64,000 nt of DNA from Macellibacteroides fermentans. Its GTDB lineage: Bacteria; Bacteroidota; Bacteroidia; Bacteroidales; Tannerellaceae. The translations under genes were made by a program, and so were the position numbers. The notes under the pieces were generated by a model. That model worked only from the letters and a program-made list of their open reading frames with translations. It was not told the DNA's origin and searched no databases. This document shows, in pieces, positions 9,601 to 17,200 of this stretch. The DNA lies in the NCBI RefSeq assembly GCF_013409575.1, contig NZ_JACCCY010000001.1, forward strand, positions 1,112,501-1,176,500, given 5' to 3'. Numbering within the stretch: the first letter of the stretch is position 1; each line of letters begins with the position of its first letter.

Positions 9601-10654
9601 TATTATCATCCTTATCTTCCACCATGTGTCCCACAAACTGGTAACTCAAACAATCGTTACGAGAGGCATCGGCCGAATAATAGGTAAATAAATCCGTTTC
9701 CGGATTAAAATAGTGAACCCCGCCATAGTAGGTACCTATCCATAAAGTACCCTGCACATCCTTATAGGTGGCAAATACCGAAGCATGGGTAAGACTGCCC
9801 GGCAGATCGTCTCGGGTGTAGACCGTCATTTTATTTGTCCGCGGATTGTACTTATTCAGGCCCGTAAAGGTACCTATCCAGAGGTTTCCGTAATTATCTT
9901 CGGCAAAGCTCCGTATGTGGTTGCTGGTTATACTGTTGGGGTTATGAGCCTCGTGCATAAACTTGCGTATATCCCCCGCCTTATCCCGGCAATACATACC
10001 GTTCTCGCGCGTGGCAATCCACAAATTGGCCTTGGAATCTTCAAATATCTCATAGATATCTTCGTTGGGTATCACACACTTTAGCTGCCTGTTTTTACCA
10101 ACCAGGTAAAGCCCTTTTAGCGTACCCAGCCAAAGCTGTTTGTTTGAATCCACAAATATATCCTGTACATAATTCCCTTCCAGTTTCAGTACAAAGTCGG
10201 CCTTCCCCGTCTCCGGTCTCCATATATAAAGCGAATCGGAAGCACTGAACCACACCTTATTATCCTGGTAAGCAACTGTACGCACCCCCTTCTCTGCAAG
10301 CCGGTAGAATTTATCCTCCTTAAAATCATAGCGCAGCAAGGCACCGTCCGAAACAATGTATAGACTCCCCTTCTTGTCGCCGTCGATGGGAAAATTACTA
10401 TTACCCAGATAGCTGGAATTAAGCTGGTTGAAGGGATCATCCGTAGCTGCGGGTTTGAAGGAAAAGGTACGATTGCCATTAAACATGCTGAGCCCCTCCT
10501 GGGTACCGAACCACATCCGTCCCAGCTCGTCCTGATAGATAGACATCACAGAAAGTTGAGACAGGCCCTCTTTCATTCCTATATGCTTGAAGAAGACAGG
10601 AAACAACGGGCAGGCAATCAATAGCAGACAGAAGGTTACAAACAATTTCTTCAT
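6629..10654 (-). CDS. Hybrid two-component system sensor/regulator (HTCS)
   Basis: A 1341-residue one-protein two-component system. The start at 10654 gives a signal peptide (KKLFVTFCLLLIACPLF). It then has about 14 two-component beta-propeller repeats of the GNLWIGT kind, a Y_Y_Y domain (~690-760) and a membrane segment (~768-790). A histidine kinase with phospho-accepting His826 in NISHEFRTPLTL and an ATPase domain with G boxes (DSGVGI, GTGIGLSLA) follow. A receiver has Asp1138 in VLSDIMMPEMTG and Lys in GKPF, and an AraC HTH lies at ~1235-1341. HTCSs bind oligosaccharide products in the periplasm and activate the adjacent susCD operon. Its convergent position next to the lyase/GH88 genes makes it their likely activator. 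Confidence 0.96.
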   Translation of the reverse strand: MKKLFVTFCLLLIACPLFPVFFKHIGMKEGLSQLSVMSIYQDELGRMWFGTQEGLSMFNGNRTFSFKPAATDDPFNQLNSSYLGNSNFPIDGDKKGSLYIVSDGALLRYDFKEDKFYRLAEKGVRTVAYQDNKVWFSASDSLYIWRPETGKADFVLKLEGNYVQDIFVDSNKQLWLGTLKGLYLVGKNRQLKCVIPNEDIYEIFEDSKANLWIATRENGMYCRDKAGDIRKFMHEAHNPNSITSNHIRSFAEDNYGNLWIGTFTGLNKYNPRTNKMTVYTRDDLPGSLTHASVFATYKDVQGTLWIGTYYGGVHYFNPETDLFTYYSADASRNDCLSYQFVGHMVEDKDDNIWMCTEGGGLNFFDRKTKRFTYYKADEGENSIAHNNLKSICYSAGRNKLYIGTHTGGLSVYDITKRTFRNLNEVSAVFREKAGNVVNQVALYNDTYLIMLTRKGILKMNLDTEELTSLFDSDVNYNGITFAIDGKDNIWIGQSAGIQRINLKNEQDQTVYRNNEKGLGRFGITKVFVDRNGRMFFGTHGGGVFSLNRETDTFTRYATDNDLLQSNYCYDIVQSNQGYLIISGDKGLSFLYPERKTLRAAELGTALPISAINDGCGMLVCRNDEVFVGGTDGATSFYEEALFAASKDYRLYFSELYVNNELIHPLGKIKSIHESFPYLKKIVLKHNQNNVTITFASNNYISTLNRATYEYRLEGNSDQWIANTNREITYTNLAPGRYVLHVREKEYDPSVLPKSIEMEIIVKSPFYATPLAYTLYLLLIAAVLIVFYRFKHAQLVLRTSLDYERKEKDRIEELNQAKLQFFSNISHEFRTPLTLIIAQIELLLQGGSLAPTVYGKLLKIYKNASQMLSLISELLDFRKLELGHITLKVSEQNLVGFVKDIYLSFNEYAVKKNIDYRFQSPADSILCWYDANQLQKVFYNLLNNAFKFTKQNGTIEVVMEETDGEIVVKVIDSGVGINKEELSRIFDRFYQSESGRYEAKTSPGTGIGLSLAKSIIELHHGVVTAESRPGYGSIFIVRLPKGADHFSDNEISTDARDQVTQPAPVVWDREALADDLTAAGQSDEADGELRTMLIVEDNDELLQILTSLFTGLYRVVVARNGKEGLQMAMDEKPDIVLSDIMMPEMTGTEMCVRIKNNFDLCHIPVVLLTALTTSDQSIEGLQRGADDYIGKPFNAKVLVARCNNLVRNRIILQKKFTRQQNFETMELANNPIDQRFLDTVSQIISDNIDNMEFDMNLLAKELGLSRSSLFAKFKALTGMTPNDFVLNYKLKRAAQMLKSNPDMQIAEISDQLGFGSPRYFSRCFKAQFNITPADYRKKEDKQ

Positions 10655-10678
10655 GTAGAATGTTAAAATAATAAAATG

Positions 10679-10686
10679 CAAAGATA
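10679..10686 (-). promoter_or_regulatory. Bacteroides-type -7 promoter element of the HTCS gene
   Basis: On the minus strand the octamer TATCTTTG matches the Bacteroides -7 consensus TAnnTTTG and lies 24 nt upstream of the ATG at 10654. A good -33 TTTG is not evident. Confidence 0.6.
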
Positions 10687-10860
10687 GGTAAAAATCTCAT
10701 TAAATATTCTATATTTGCATTATTCAGACCTGTATTCATACCCGTAACCGGGGCTCCTTATCTACACATTAAAGCCACAAGTAGAAAATGTGTTTACAAC
10801 CTGCTTCCACACCTCATTTATACATTTATTTAGTTATCTACACCTTAAAAACATTCGGTT

Positions 10861-11436
10861 ATGAACATCTATCAACGCGCAAAAAACCTGCTGCTGGCAC
10901 CTGCCAAAGAGTGGCAATCCATTGATGAAGAAGATGTAAACAGCAGTCACGTGCTCACCTACCTGCTTGTGCTCGCATTAATCCCTGCAGTTGCAGGCTT
11001 TATCGGAATGGGCTTTATCGGATTAAATGTATTCGGCATCCATTCCGGCTCCATAGGCTGGGGCTTCAGACATGCCATCTCCTCCTACCTCGGTATAGTT
11101 GGCGGAGCCTATATCTCTGCTTTTGTAATCGACTTTCTGGCAGACAAGTTTCAGGCCACCAGCAGCTTCAACGTAGCCTTTAAAGTAGTGGCCTATTCGT
11201 ACACCCCCATGTGTGTGGCAGGTGTGTTTTACCTTATTCCCTCGCTCTCGTTTCTGGTTCCCCTTGCCGGGCTGTACGGACTTTACATATTGTACACCGG
11301 GATGAAGCCCATGCTAAAAGTTCCGGAAGATAAGATGATGGGCTACTTCATTGTATGCCTGCTATCCATTATTGTTGTCTCGATGGTTGTGGGAGCCATC
11401 TTCGGAGCCATATTTATCAACTCCGTTTACTTTTAA
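10861..11436 (+). CDS. Yip1-family integral membrane protein
   Basis: A 191-residue membrane protein with a short cytosolic N-terminus (IYQRAKNLLLAPAKEWQSI), the usual opening of bacterial Yip1-domain proteins, and about five hydrophobic segments. SYTPMCVAGVFYLIP is the conserved mid-domain block. Function in bacteria is not established. It stands between the HTCS gene and a small secreted protein, with no visible link to the polysaccharide locus. No TAnnTTTG promoter was found immediately upstream. Confidence 0.8.
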   Translation: MNIYQRAKNLLLAPAKEWQSIDEEDVNSSHVLTYLLVLALIPAVAGFIGMGFIGLNVFGIHSGSIGWGFRHAISSYLGIVGGAYISAFVIDFLADKFQATSSFNVAFKVVAYSYTPMCVAGVFYLIPSLSFLVPLAGLYGLYILYTGMKPMLKVPEDKMMGYFIVCLLSIIVVSMVVGAIFGAIFINSVYF

Positions 11437-11498
11437 GAATCACATAAGCAACTGATATTCAAAAACAAATTAGTACAACCCGATTAAAATTTACTCGT

Positions 11499-12188
11499 AT
11501 GAAGAAGATTACACTCATCATTCTTATTATGCTTTCCGTAACCGGATTACAAGCGCAGAACATCTTTTTCCCAACCAAGGTAGGCTCCGTACAAACCTAT
11601 GCGACACTCAACAACAAAGGCAAGGTGGAAGGGTATGTAAGGCAGACCATAACAGACATCAAAGGCGGCGGCAACGACATGACCATCAGCTACCTGAGCG
11701 AAATAATAGACAAAGAGAACAAGGATGGCGAGGCCAAGATGTCTATTCCGCTAACCATCCATATAAAGGACGGAATTATGTATTTCGATTTAAATTCGAT
11801 GATGCCTGCTCAGAAGGATCAGCCCCAGATGGGTGAACTTAAGATGGAGATAACAGGAGCTCCCACCGAAATACCCACCAACCTGCAGGTAGGTCAGACC
11901 CTGAAGGATGCCAATATGGTGATGAGTATGAATATGGGATTCATTAAAATGAAAACCGAGGTAAACCTTACCAACGGCAAATGCCTGGCCATAGAAGACG
12001 TAACCGTACCCGCCGGCACCTATAAATCCCATAAAGTGACGCAGACCGCCCAGGCCACCGTGATGAAGATAAAATCGACCACCACCACCGTCACCTGGTA
12101 TGCCCCCGGAGTTGGTACTGTAAAAAGCGAAACTTACGACAAAGACAACAAGCTGCAAAGCAGCATGGAACTGGTTGCCTCTAAGTAA
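11499..12188 (+). CDS. Secreted protein of unknown function (DUF3108/TapB-like)
   Basis: A 229-residue protein with a signal peptide (ITLIILIMLSVTGLQAQ) followed by beta-rich sequence. It contains the pattern DVTVPAGTYKSHKV...TTTVTWYAPGVGTVKSE. Opening with NIFFPTKVGS and closing with a 'WYAPGVG-V-E' strand recalls DUF3108/TapB-type periplasmic proteins, which is a family-level guess. It starts 63 bp after the Yip1 gene and is probably co-transcribed. A strong terminator follows. No catalytic residues are recognisable. Confidence 0.7.
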   Translation: MKKITLIILIMLSVTGLQAQNIFFPTKVGSVQTYATLNNKGKVEGYVRQTITDIKGGGNDMTISYLSEIIDKENKDGEAKMSIPLTIHIKDGIMYFDLNSMMPAQKDQPQMGELKMEITGAPTEIPTNLQVGQTLKDANMVMSMNMGFIKMKTEVNLTNGKCLAIEDVTVPAGTYKSHKVTQTAQATVMKIKSTTTTVTWYAPGVGTVKSETYDKDNKLQSSMELVASK

Positions 12189-12212
12189 AGCTTCTCTACC
12201 ATATCCAAAGTT

Positions 12213-12260
12213 ATCCCAATTACTCTCCAAAAGCAAAAGGAAAGCAATTGGGATTTTTTT
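12213..12260 (+). terminator. Terminator between the TapB-like gene and arsR
   Basis: A perfect 9-bp stem ATCCCAATT / AATTGGGAT with a 24-nt loop is followed by a run of seven T. Confidence 0.8.
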
Positions 12261-12281
12261 ATAAAAAATAATCATATTTAT

Positions 12282-12318
12282 TTTGTCACCTCAGACAATG
12301 TTCGTAGTTTCGCGAACA
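12282..12318 (+). promoter_or_regulatory. arsR promoter overlapped by an ArsR operator dyad
   Basis: A -33 TTTG at 12282-12285 and a near-consensus -7 TAGTTTCG at 12305-12312 are 19 bp apart, as expected for Bacteroides promoters. The -7 box lies inside a 20-bp dyad, TGTTCGTAGTTTCGCGAACA (12299-12318), with 6-bp perfect arms. Binding of ArsR there would block transcription. The same dyad type recurs at 12694. Confidence 0.75.
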
Positions 12319-12342
12319 TCAAACAAAAGGGGGAAATAGATA

Positions 12343-12669
12343 GTGGATACAAAACAGTATACTCAAGAGCAGGAAGAGATAGCCCGCTTTGCAAAAGCAT
12401 TGGGACATCCGGCACGAATGGCGATACTTTATTTTTTAGCAAGACAGGAAAGTTGCTACTTTGGAGATATTCACGAAGAATTGCCAATAGCAAAAGCAAC
12501 GGTTTCGCAACACCTCAAAGAGCTGAAAGAGGTGGGACTTATACAGGGTGAAATAGAAACGCCGAAAGTAAAGTATTGCATCAATCGCGAGAAATGGGAA
12601 CTTGCCCGTAACTTATTTGCCGGATTTTTCGGTGAATGTAAGTGCAAAGATATTTCGTGCTGTGATTAA
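12343..12669 (+). CDS. arsR: ArsR-family metalloregulator of the arsenic operon
   Basis: A 108-residue winged-helix repressor starting at GTG 12343. The body has the ArsR fold signature [17 protein letters not shown], then the recognition helix [17 protein letters not shown] and the wing [14 protein letters not shown]. The C-terminal tail is cysteine-rich ([10 protein letters not shown]) and is the likely As(III)/Sb(III) sensing site. ArsR proteins leave the operator when the metalloid binds. It is the first gene of the operon, and the operator dyads at 12299 and 12694 fit autoregulation plus control of the downstream genes. Confidence 0.93.
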   Translation: MDTKQYTQEQEEIARFAKALGHPARMAILYFLARQESCYFGDIHEELPIAKATVSQHLKELKEVGLIQGEIETPKVKYCINREKWELARNLFAGFFGECKCKDISCCD

Positions 12670-12693
12670 TACAGCACTTTTTTTTAGAGACAA

Positions 12694-12713
12694 AGTTCGT
12701 TGTTCTACGAACT
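12694..12713 (+). promoter_or_regulatory. Second ArsR-type operator dyad, upstream of the thioredoxin-like gene
   Basis: AGTTCGTTGTTCTACGAACT is a 20-bp dyad with perfect 7-bp arms. It shares the GTTCGT...CGAAC core and the 20-bp length with the arsR promoter dyad at 12299-12318. It sits between arsR and the next gene, so a second repressible start or a repressor roadblock is likely. Confidence 0.7.
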
Positions 12714-12751
12714 ACAATCAATCATATTGTTAATCACAAAACTATTTAAGA

Positions 12752-12985
12752 ATGGAAATTAAAGTATTGGGTACAGGTTGCCCCAGTTGCAAAACTCTAT
12801 TTGAAACGACTCAGCAAGCCATTGCCGAATTAGGAAGCGATGCCACGCTGACCAAAGAAGAAGATTTGCTTAAAATCATCGAATATAACATTTTAGGCCT
12901 TCCGGCATTAGTAATAGACGGAACAGTTGTTTCGGCAGGTAAACGGTTATCGCTGGCAGAAATAAAAGAATTACTTACTAAATAA
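12752..12985 (+). CDS. Small thioredoxin-like redox protein, ArsE-like
   Basis: A 77-residue glutaredoxin/thioredoxin-fold protein with a CPSC active site (residues 10-13, GTGCPSCK) and a cis-proline region (LGLPALVIDG). It resembles 'redox-active disulfide protein 2' and occupies the ArsE position ahead of arsF and arsG. ArsE and ArsF together are linked to nitroaromatic arsenical reduction in Shewanella, by recalled literature. Cytosolic, since no signal peptide is seen. It is followed after 10 bp by the arsF-like gene. Confidence 0.82.
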   Translation: MEIKVLGTGCPSCKTLFETTQQAIAELGSDATLTKEEDLLKIIEYNILGLPALVIDGTVVSAGKRLSLAEIKELLTK

Positions 12986-12995
12986 TCTCCCTTCC

Positions 12996-13433
12996 ATGAA
13001 AAATTTATTCTATACTTTAATTGCAGCGATTCTTTTAATATCCTGCAGCAATGGCGCAGAAAAGAAAACAGAAACAGCAAGTACCGACGTAAAGCAGGCC
13101 GACCGGATAGAAGTGCTTTATTTTCACGGAGCTCAGCGGTGTGTAACCTGCAAAGCTATCGAAGCAAATACGAAAGCACTATTAGACAGTCTGTATTCAA
13201 CTGAAATTGCATCAGGAAAGATTGTATATAAGATAATAGATATATCTCAAAAAGAGAATGAAAAGGTTGCTGACAAGTACGAAGTAACATGGTCTTCACT
13301 GTTTGTAAACCGATGGAAAAATGGAACCGAGGAGGTCAATAACATGACCGAGTTTGGCTTTGCCAATGCAAAAAGCGACCCCGACAGTTTTAAAAACGGC
13401 ATCAAAAGCAAGATTGACGAATTACTAAAATAA
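12996..13433 (+). CDS. arsF: ArsF-family lipoprotein with thioredoxin-like CVTCK motif
   Basis: A 145-residue lipoprotein (IAAILLISC, Cys17) with a thioredoxin-like body. A short strand VLYFHGAQRC leads into a CVTC pair, and a VTWSSLFV segment follows. This matches what is annotated as the ArsF family in arsEFG clusters. The lipobox indicates attachment to a membrane facing the periplasm, which would make it an electron or thiol partner of the DsbD-like ArsG encoded 6 bp downstream. A role in organoarsenical reduction is inferred from the family, not shown here. Confidence 0.78.
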   Translation: MKNLFYTLIAAILLISCSNGAEKKTETASTDVKQADRIEVLYFHGAQRCVTCKAIEANTKALLDSLYSTEIASGKIVYKIIDISQKENEKVADKYEVTWSSLFVNRWKNGTEEVNNMTEFGFANAKSDPDSFKNGIKSKIDELLK

Positions 13434-13439
13434 AATGCA

Positions 13440-14147
13440 ATGAACTTTCTTCAATCGATACTAGAGAACAGTTCCGTTCCCGTTATTACGGCATTCATAC
13501 TGGGGTTATTAACCGCCGTAAGTCCCTGTCCCCTGGCCACGAATATTACGGCGATAGGATTTATCGGTAAGGATATTGAAAACCGTCACCGTATATTTAT
13601 AAACGGGTTGCTTTACACTTTAGGAAGAGTCGTAACCTATACGGTGCTTGGCTTCATCCTTATACCGATCCTCCGTGAGGGCGCAAGCATGTTTGCGGTA
13701 CAAAAGGCTGTTAGCAAATACGGGGAGATACTGATTGCTCCGCTATTAATCGTAATCGGTATTTATATGCTCGATCTAATTAAATTGAACATACCTAAAA
13801 TCAGCATTAACGGAGAATACGTAAAGAAAAGAACAAAGGGTAGCTGGGGAGCCCTGTTTCTGGGGATTCTATTCTCCCTTGCCTTTTGTCCTTCCAGCGG
13901 AATATTCTTTTTCGGAATGCTGATACCGCTATCGGCGGCAGAAGCAGGCGGTTACCTGTTGCCAGTGGTATATGCGATCGCAACCGGACTGCCGGTCATT
14001 CTGGTAGCCTGGGTGCTGGCCTATAGCGTAGCCGGACTGGGAAAGTTTTATAACCGGATACAGGTATTTGAAAAATGGTTTCGTAAGATAGTAGCCATCC
14101 TATTCATCGCGGTGGGGATCTATTACGCGGTCATGTTTTATCTATAG
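13440..14147 (+). CDS. arsG: ArsG-family membrane permease (CcdA/DsbD-like)
   Basis: A 235-residue integral membrane protein with six or seven predicted helices. It carries the two conserved cysteine-proline motifs of CcdA/DsbD proteins: SPCPLATNI near residue 30 and AFCPSSGIFFFG near residue 155. In arsEFG clusters this branch is described as an efflux permease for aromatic arsenicals. By fold it could instead carry reducing equivalents to ArsF. It is the only membrane transporter-like gene of this operon, which matters because ArsA normally needs a membrane partner. Confidence 0.82.
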   Translation: MNFLQSILENSSVPVITAFILGLLTAVSPCPLATNITAIGFIGKDIENRHRIFINGLLYTLGRVVTYTVLGFILIPILREGASMFAVQKAVSKYGEILIAPLLIVIGIYMLDLIKLNIPKISINGEYVKKRTKGSWGALFLGILFSLAFCPSSGIFFFGMLIPLSAAEAGGYLLPVVYAIATGLPVILVAWVLAYSVAGLGKFYNRIQVFEKWFRKIVAILFIAVGIYYAVMFYL

Positions 14148-14177
14148 AAATTAGTAACAATCAAATTATAAATAATG

Positions 14178-14504
14178 ATGAAAAAGATTGAAATTTTTGA
14201 TCCTGCGATGTGTTGTCCCACAGGATTATGTGGTACAAATATCAGTACGGAATTAATGCGTATTGCTGTCGTGATTGAAACATTAAAAAAACAAGGAATT
14301 ACGGTAACCCGGCATAACCTGCGGGACGAACCTCAGGTATATGTTACGAATCAGGTTGTAAACGATTACCTCCAGAAGTACGGAGCCGAAGCGTTACCCA
14401 TCACCCTGGTGGATGGCGAGGTGGCTGTATCTAAAACCTACCCCACCACCAGGCAAATGAGCGAATGGAGTGGAGTGAACCTGGAATTCATTCCCGTAAA
14501 ATAA
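14178..14504 (+). CDS. arsD: ArsD arsenite metallochaperone
   Basis: A 108-residue protein with EIFDPAMCCPTGLCG. Starting from the second of two adjacent ATGs (14178) puts the cysteines at 12, 13 and 18, exactly the canonical ArsD numbering, so that start is preferred over 14175. ArsD binds As(III) through these thiols and hands it to the ArsA ATPase. It lies 26 bp upstream of arsA, the usual pairing. The distal vicinal Cys pairs found in some ArsD proteins are absent. Confidence 0.92.
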   Translation: MKKIEIFDPAMCCPTGLCGTNISTELMRIAVVIETLKKQGITVTRHNLRDEPQVYVTNQVVNDYLQKYGAEALPITLVDGEVAVSKTYPTTRQMSEWSGVNLEFIPVK

Positions 14505-14529
14505 AACAATCAAAAAAGTATACATCACA

Positions 14530-16242
14530 ATGAAAGCCTTTGATATATCAAATATAGAACTTACAAAATACCTCTTTTTTACTGGAAAAGGCGGGGTTGG
14601 TAAAACATCTATCGCATGTGCAACCGCAGTGGGACTGGCAGATAAGGGCAAGAAAATACTTCTTATCAGTACAGACCCCGCTTCCAACCTGCAGGATGTT
14701 TTCAATCAGCCGCTTAACGGACACGGTTCTGCCATTGCAGATGTGCCGGGACTTACGGTGGTTAATCTGGATCCCGAGCAGGCAGCTGCAGAGTACAGAG
14801 AACGGGTGATCGCTCCATTCAAGGGAAAACTCCCCGCAAGTGTTATTCAGAACATGGAAGAGCAGCTTTCTGGTTCATGCACGGTGGAAATTGCGGCTTT
14901 TAATGAGTTCTCGGACTTCATTACAGACATCCAGAAACAGGATGAATACGACCATATCATCTTCGATACAGCACCAACGGGGCATACCCTCCGGATGCTG
15001 CAACTTCCTTCGGCCTGGAGTACCTTTATCAGCGAAAGCACCCACGGAGCCTCCTGTTTAGGTCAGTTGTCGGGATTGGAAGAACGAAAAGAGATCTATA
15101 AAAAAGCGGTAGCAACGCTTTCAAATGCCCAAACTACCCAGCTTGTATTGGTTAGCCGCCCGGAAGCCGCCCCTCTTAACGAAGCCGCCCGCTCCTCTCA
15201 CGAATTGTTATTATTGGGCATCAGAAACCAGCTTCTGATAATAAACGGGGTACTGCAACAATTGGATAAAAGCGATGCAATATCCAACCAGCTGCACGAA
15301 AGACAGCAGCATGCCTTGCAGAACATGCCGCAGGAACTATCCAACTACCCGCTATATACGATCCCTTTGCGGTCGTACAATTTATCGAGTATTGCAAACA
15401 TACGCCGTATGCTGTACAGCGACAGCCTTATTGGTGAAGCAAACTATAATCCCATCGCCCAGCCCCGGGGAGTGGATCAACTGGTAAACGACCTGTACAC
15501 CTCCGGTAAAAGGGTTATTTTCACCATGGGAAAAGGAGGTGTGGGCAAAACCACACTGGCCACCGATATAGCTCTTAAATTAACCGCCCTGGGTGCCAAG
15601 GTACATTTAACCACCACCGACCCGGCAAATCATATAAACTACGACCTTGCCGTTAAGGCTGGTATCACGGTAAGCCGCATCGACGAAGCCGAAGTTTTAG
15701 AGAAATACAAAAACGAAGTCCGCAGCAAAGCGGCCGAAGCTATGACTGCCGCCGATATGGAATATATCGAAGAAGACCTGCGCTCGCCCTGTACACAGGA
15801 AATCGCTGTATTCAAAGCCTTTGCCGAAATAGTGGATAAAGCCGACAATGAAATCGTTGTGATAGATACCGCCCCAACAGGACATACTTTATTGCTTCTG
15901 GATGCCACTCAGAGCTACCATAAGGAGGTGGAGCGCACCCAGGGAGAAGTTACCGGAGCCGTAGCCAATCTATTACCCCGTTTACGTAATCCTAAAGAGA
16001 CCGAGGTAGTGATTGTAACATTGCCCGAAGCAACTCCGGTATTTGAAGCAGAGCGTTTGCAGATGGACCTGCAACGTGCCGGAATCAATAACAAATGGTG
16101 GGTGGTGAATGCCTGTCTGGCATTAACAGACACACAGAATTCGTTCCTGAAGGCAAAAGCACAAAATGAGTTGGTGTGGATACAGAAAGTCGACCAGCTT
16201 TCGCAGGGCAACACTGCCCTGATAGCATGGAGGAATGTGTAA
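14530..16242 (+). CDS. arsA: ArsA arsenite-stimulated ATPase
   Basis: A 570-residue protein made of two homologous halves. Each has a deviant P-loop GKGGVGKT (about residues 19-26 and 335-342) and the DTAPTGHTLR/L signature. The three metalloid-binding cysteines are present in context: SGSCTVEIAAF (~117), GASCLGQLSGL (~176) and SPCTQEIAVF (~420). ArsA receives As(III) from ArsD and drives efflux, normally through ArsB or Acr3. A terminator follows at 16289 and no such pump is encoded between here and the next genes, so its membrane partner is either ArsG or lies elsewhere. Confidence 0.95.
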   Translation: MKAFDISNIELTKYLFFTGKGGVGKTSIACATAVGLADKGKKILLISTDPASNLQDVFNQPLNGHGSAIADVPGLTVVNLDPEQAAAEYRERVIAPFKGKLPASVIQNMEEQLSGSCTVEIAAFNEFSDFITDIQKQDEYDHIIFDTAPTGHTLRMLQLPSAWSTFISESTHGASCLGQLSGLEERKEIYKKAVATLSNAQTTQLVLVSRPEAAPLNEAARSSHELLLLGIRNQLLIINGVLQQLDKSDAISNQLHERQQHALQNMPQELSNYPLYTIPLRSYNLSSIANIRRMLYSDSLIGEANYNPIAQPRGVDQLVNDLYTSGKRVIFTMGKGGVGKTTLATDIALKLTALGAKVHLTTTDPANHINYDLAVKAGITVSRIDEAEVLEKYKNEVRSKAAEAMTAADMEYIEEDLRSPCTQEIAVFKAFAEIVDKADNEIVVIDTAPTGHTLLLLDATQSYHKEVERTQGEVTGAVANLLPRLRNPKETEVVIVTLPEATPVFEAERLQMDLQRAGINNKWWVVNACLALTDTQNSFLKAKAQNELVWIQKVDQLSQGNTALIAWRNV

Positions 16243-16288
16243 GAACATCTACATATAAAGCAGATTAATCCTGAATTAAATTGCATTA

Positions 16289-16334
16289 ATACCAATTCCT
16301 TTCCTTATTCGTTCGGAAAGAAATTGGTATTTTT
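16289..16334 (+). terminator. Terminator of the ars operon
   Basis: A long imperfect stem, ATACCAATTCCTTTCC pairing with GGAAAGAAATTGGTAT, has a 10-nt loop and is followed by TTTTG. Confidence 0.85.
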
Positions 16335-16422
16335 GCCTTGTAAAACAATATAGGCAACGAAACTAGATGTTGTGCTGCTGTTTTAAAAAGGTTGACACGT
16401 TACTCGTTATTTTTTCGAATGT

Positions 16423-17199
16423 TTATATTCTTTTTTTGCATAGAGAGATAAACTTCAAATACGCAAATGTTATAAAAACAAATATATAAGTAACATTAAT
16501 AATCTCTACTTTACCAAGTAAGTCTGTACTCCCATATTGATACTTATTCATTAAATCAAATAAAGAAAAATATGGAATAAATACTACAAATTCTGCTCTT
16601 TGAGAAATCAGGGATAGAACAACCCCAACTCCTGCGATACAAATTGGAATAACAAAGGTTTTAAACGATGTACTTACCAACAATTGTAAACTTGCAATTG
16701 AAAGCGTAGCAATAAACAGGCGGATAAAAAATATAAAATTCGCAAAGCTATAATCATAACTATTAAAGGGGTATATCGAATATACGTTTTCTAATATGAA
16801 AGCAGAGAGGAGCAACAATAAATAAGAAATCATTGCCGACATAAATGACATCATTATTATATATAACACTTTAGCTCCAAAAATATTTGATGTATTTACC
16901 GGAAGGGTGAATAATTTCTTTAAATAATCGTTTTTATATTCAATATCAAACAAAGAAAAACAAAAAATAGATATAACTATAGGATACAATAACGTATAAA
17001 AAGCCCATATATACCGTTGAAGAATAAAAACCCACGGATTTACGGTGCAGACTTCTGTTAAGTTCGTAGAATCGTACATTATATATACATCTACGAAACT
17101 AAAAACCGCAATCGGGAATAAAAGCATAAAATATAATCCGAGTTCTCGTTTACTCTTAAAGATTTCACCTTTGAATAATCTGTATAAAGATGTTTTCAT
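16423..17199 (-). CDS. ABC-2-type transporter permease (LanE/G-like)
   Basis: A 258-residue membrane protein with about six hydrophobic segments, opening with the TSLYRLFKGEIFKSKRELGLYF pattern typical of BcrB/LanE/LanG-type permeases. It starts one base after the stop of the ATPase gene, so the two form a tight leftward pair. The sequence is visibly more AT-rich than the neighbouring ars and polysaccharide genes, suggesting separate acquisition. Such pairs export peptides or confer immunity to lantibiotics or bacitracin-like compounds. No peptide gene is seen nearby, so the substrate is unknown. Confidence 0.78.
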   Translation of the reverse strand: MKTSLYRLFKGEIFKSKRELGLYFMLLFPIAVFSFVDVYIMYDSTNLTEVCTVNPWVFILQRYIWAFYTLLYPIVISIFCFSLFDIEYKNDYLKKLFTLPVNTSNIFGAKVLYIIMMSFMSAMISYLLLLLSAFILENVYSIYPFNSYDYSFANFIFFIRLFIATLSIASLQLLVSTSFKTFVIPICIAGVGVVLSLISQRAEFVVFIPYFSLFDLMNKYQYGSTDLLGKVEIINVTYIFVFITFAYLKFISLCKKRI

Positions 17200-17200
17200 A

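Noticed and set aside
14175-14177. Upstream ATG as the arsD start
   Set aside because: Starting at 14178 gives cysteines 12, 13 and 18, the canonical ArsD positions; the earlier ATG adds only one residue.
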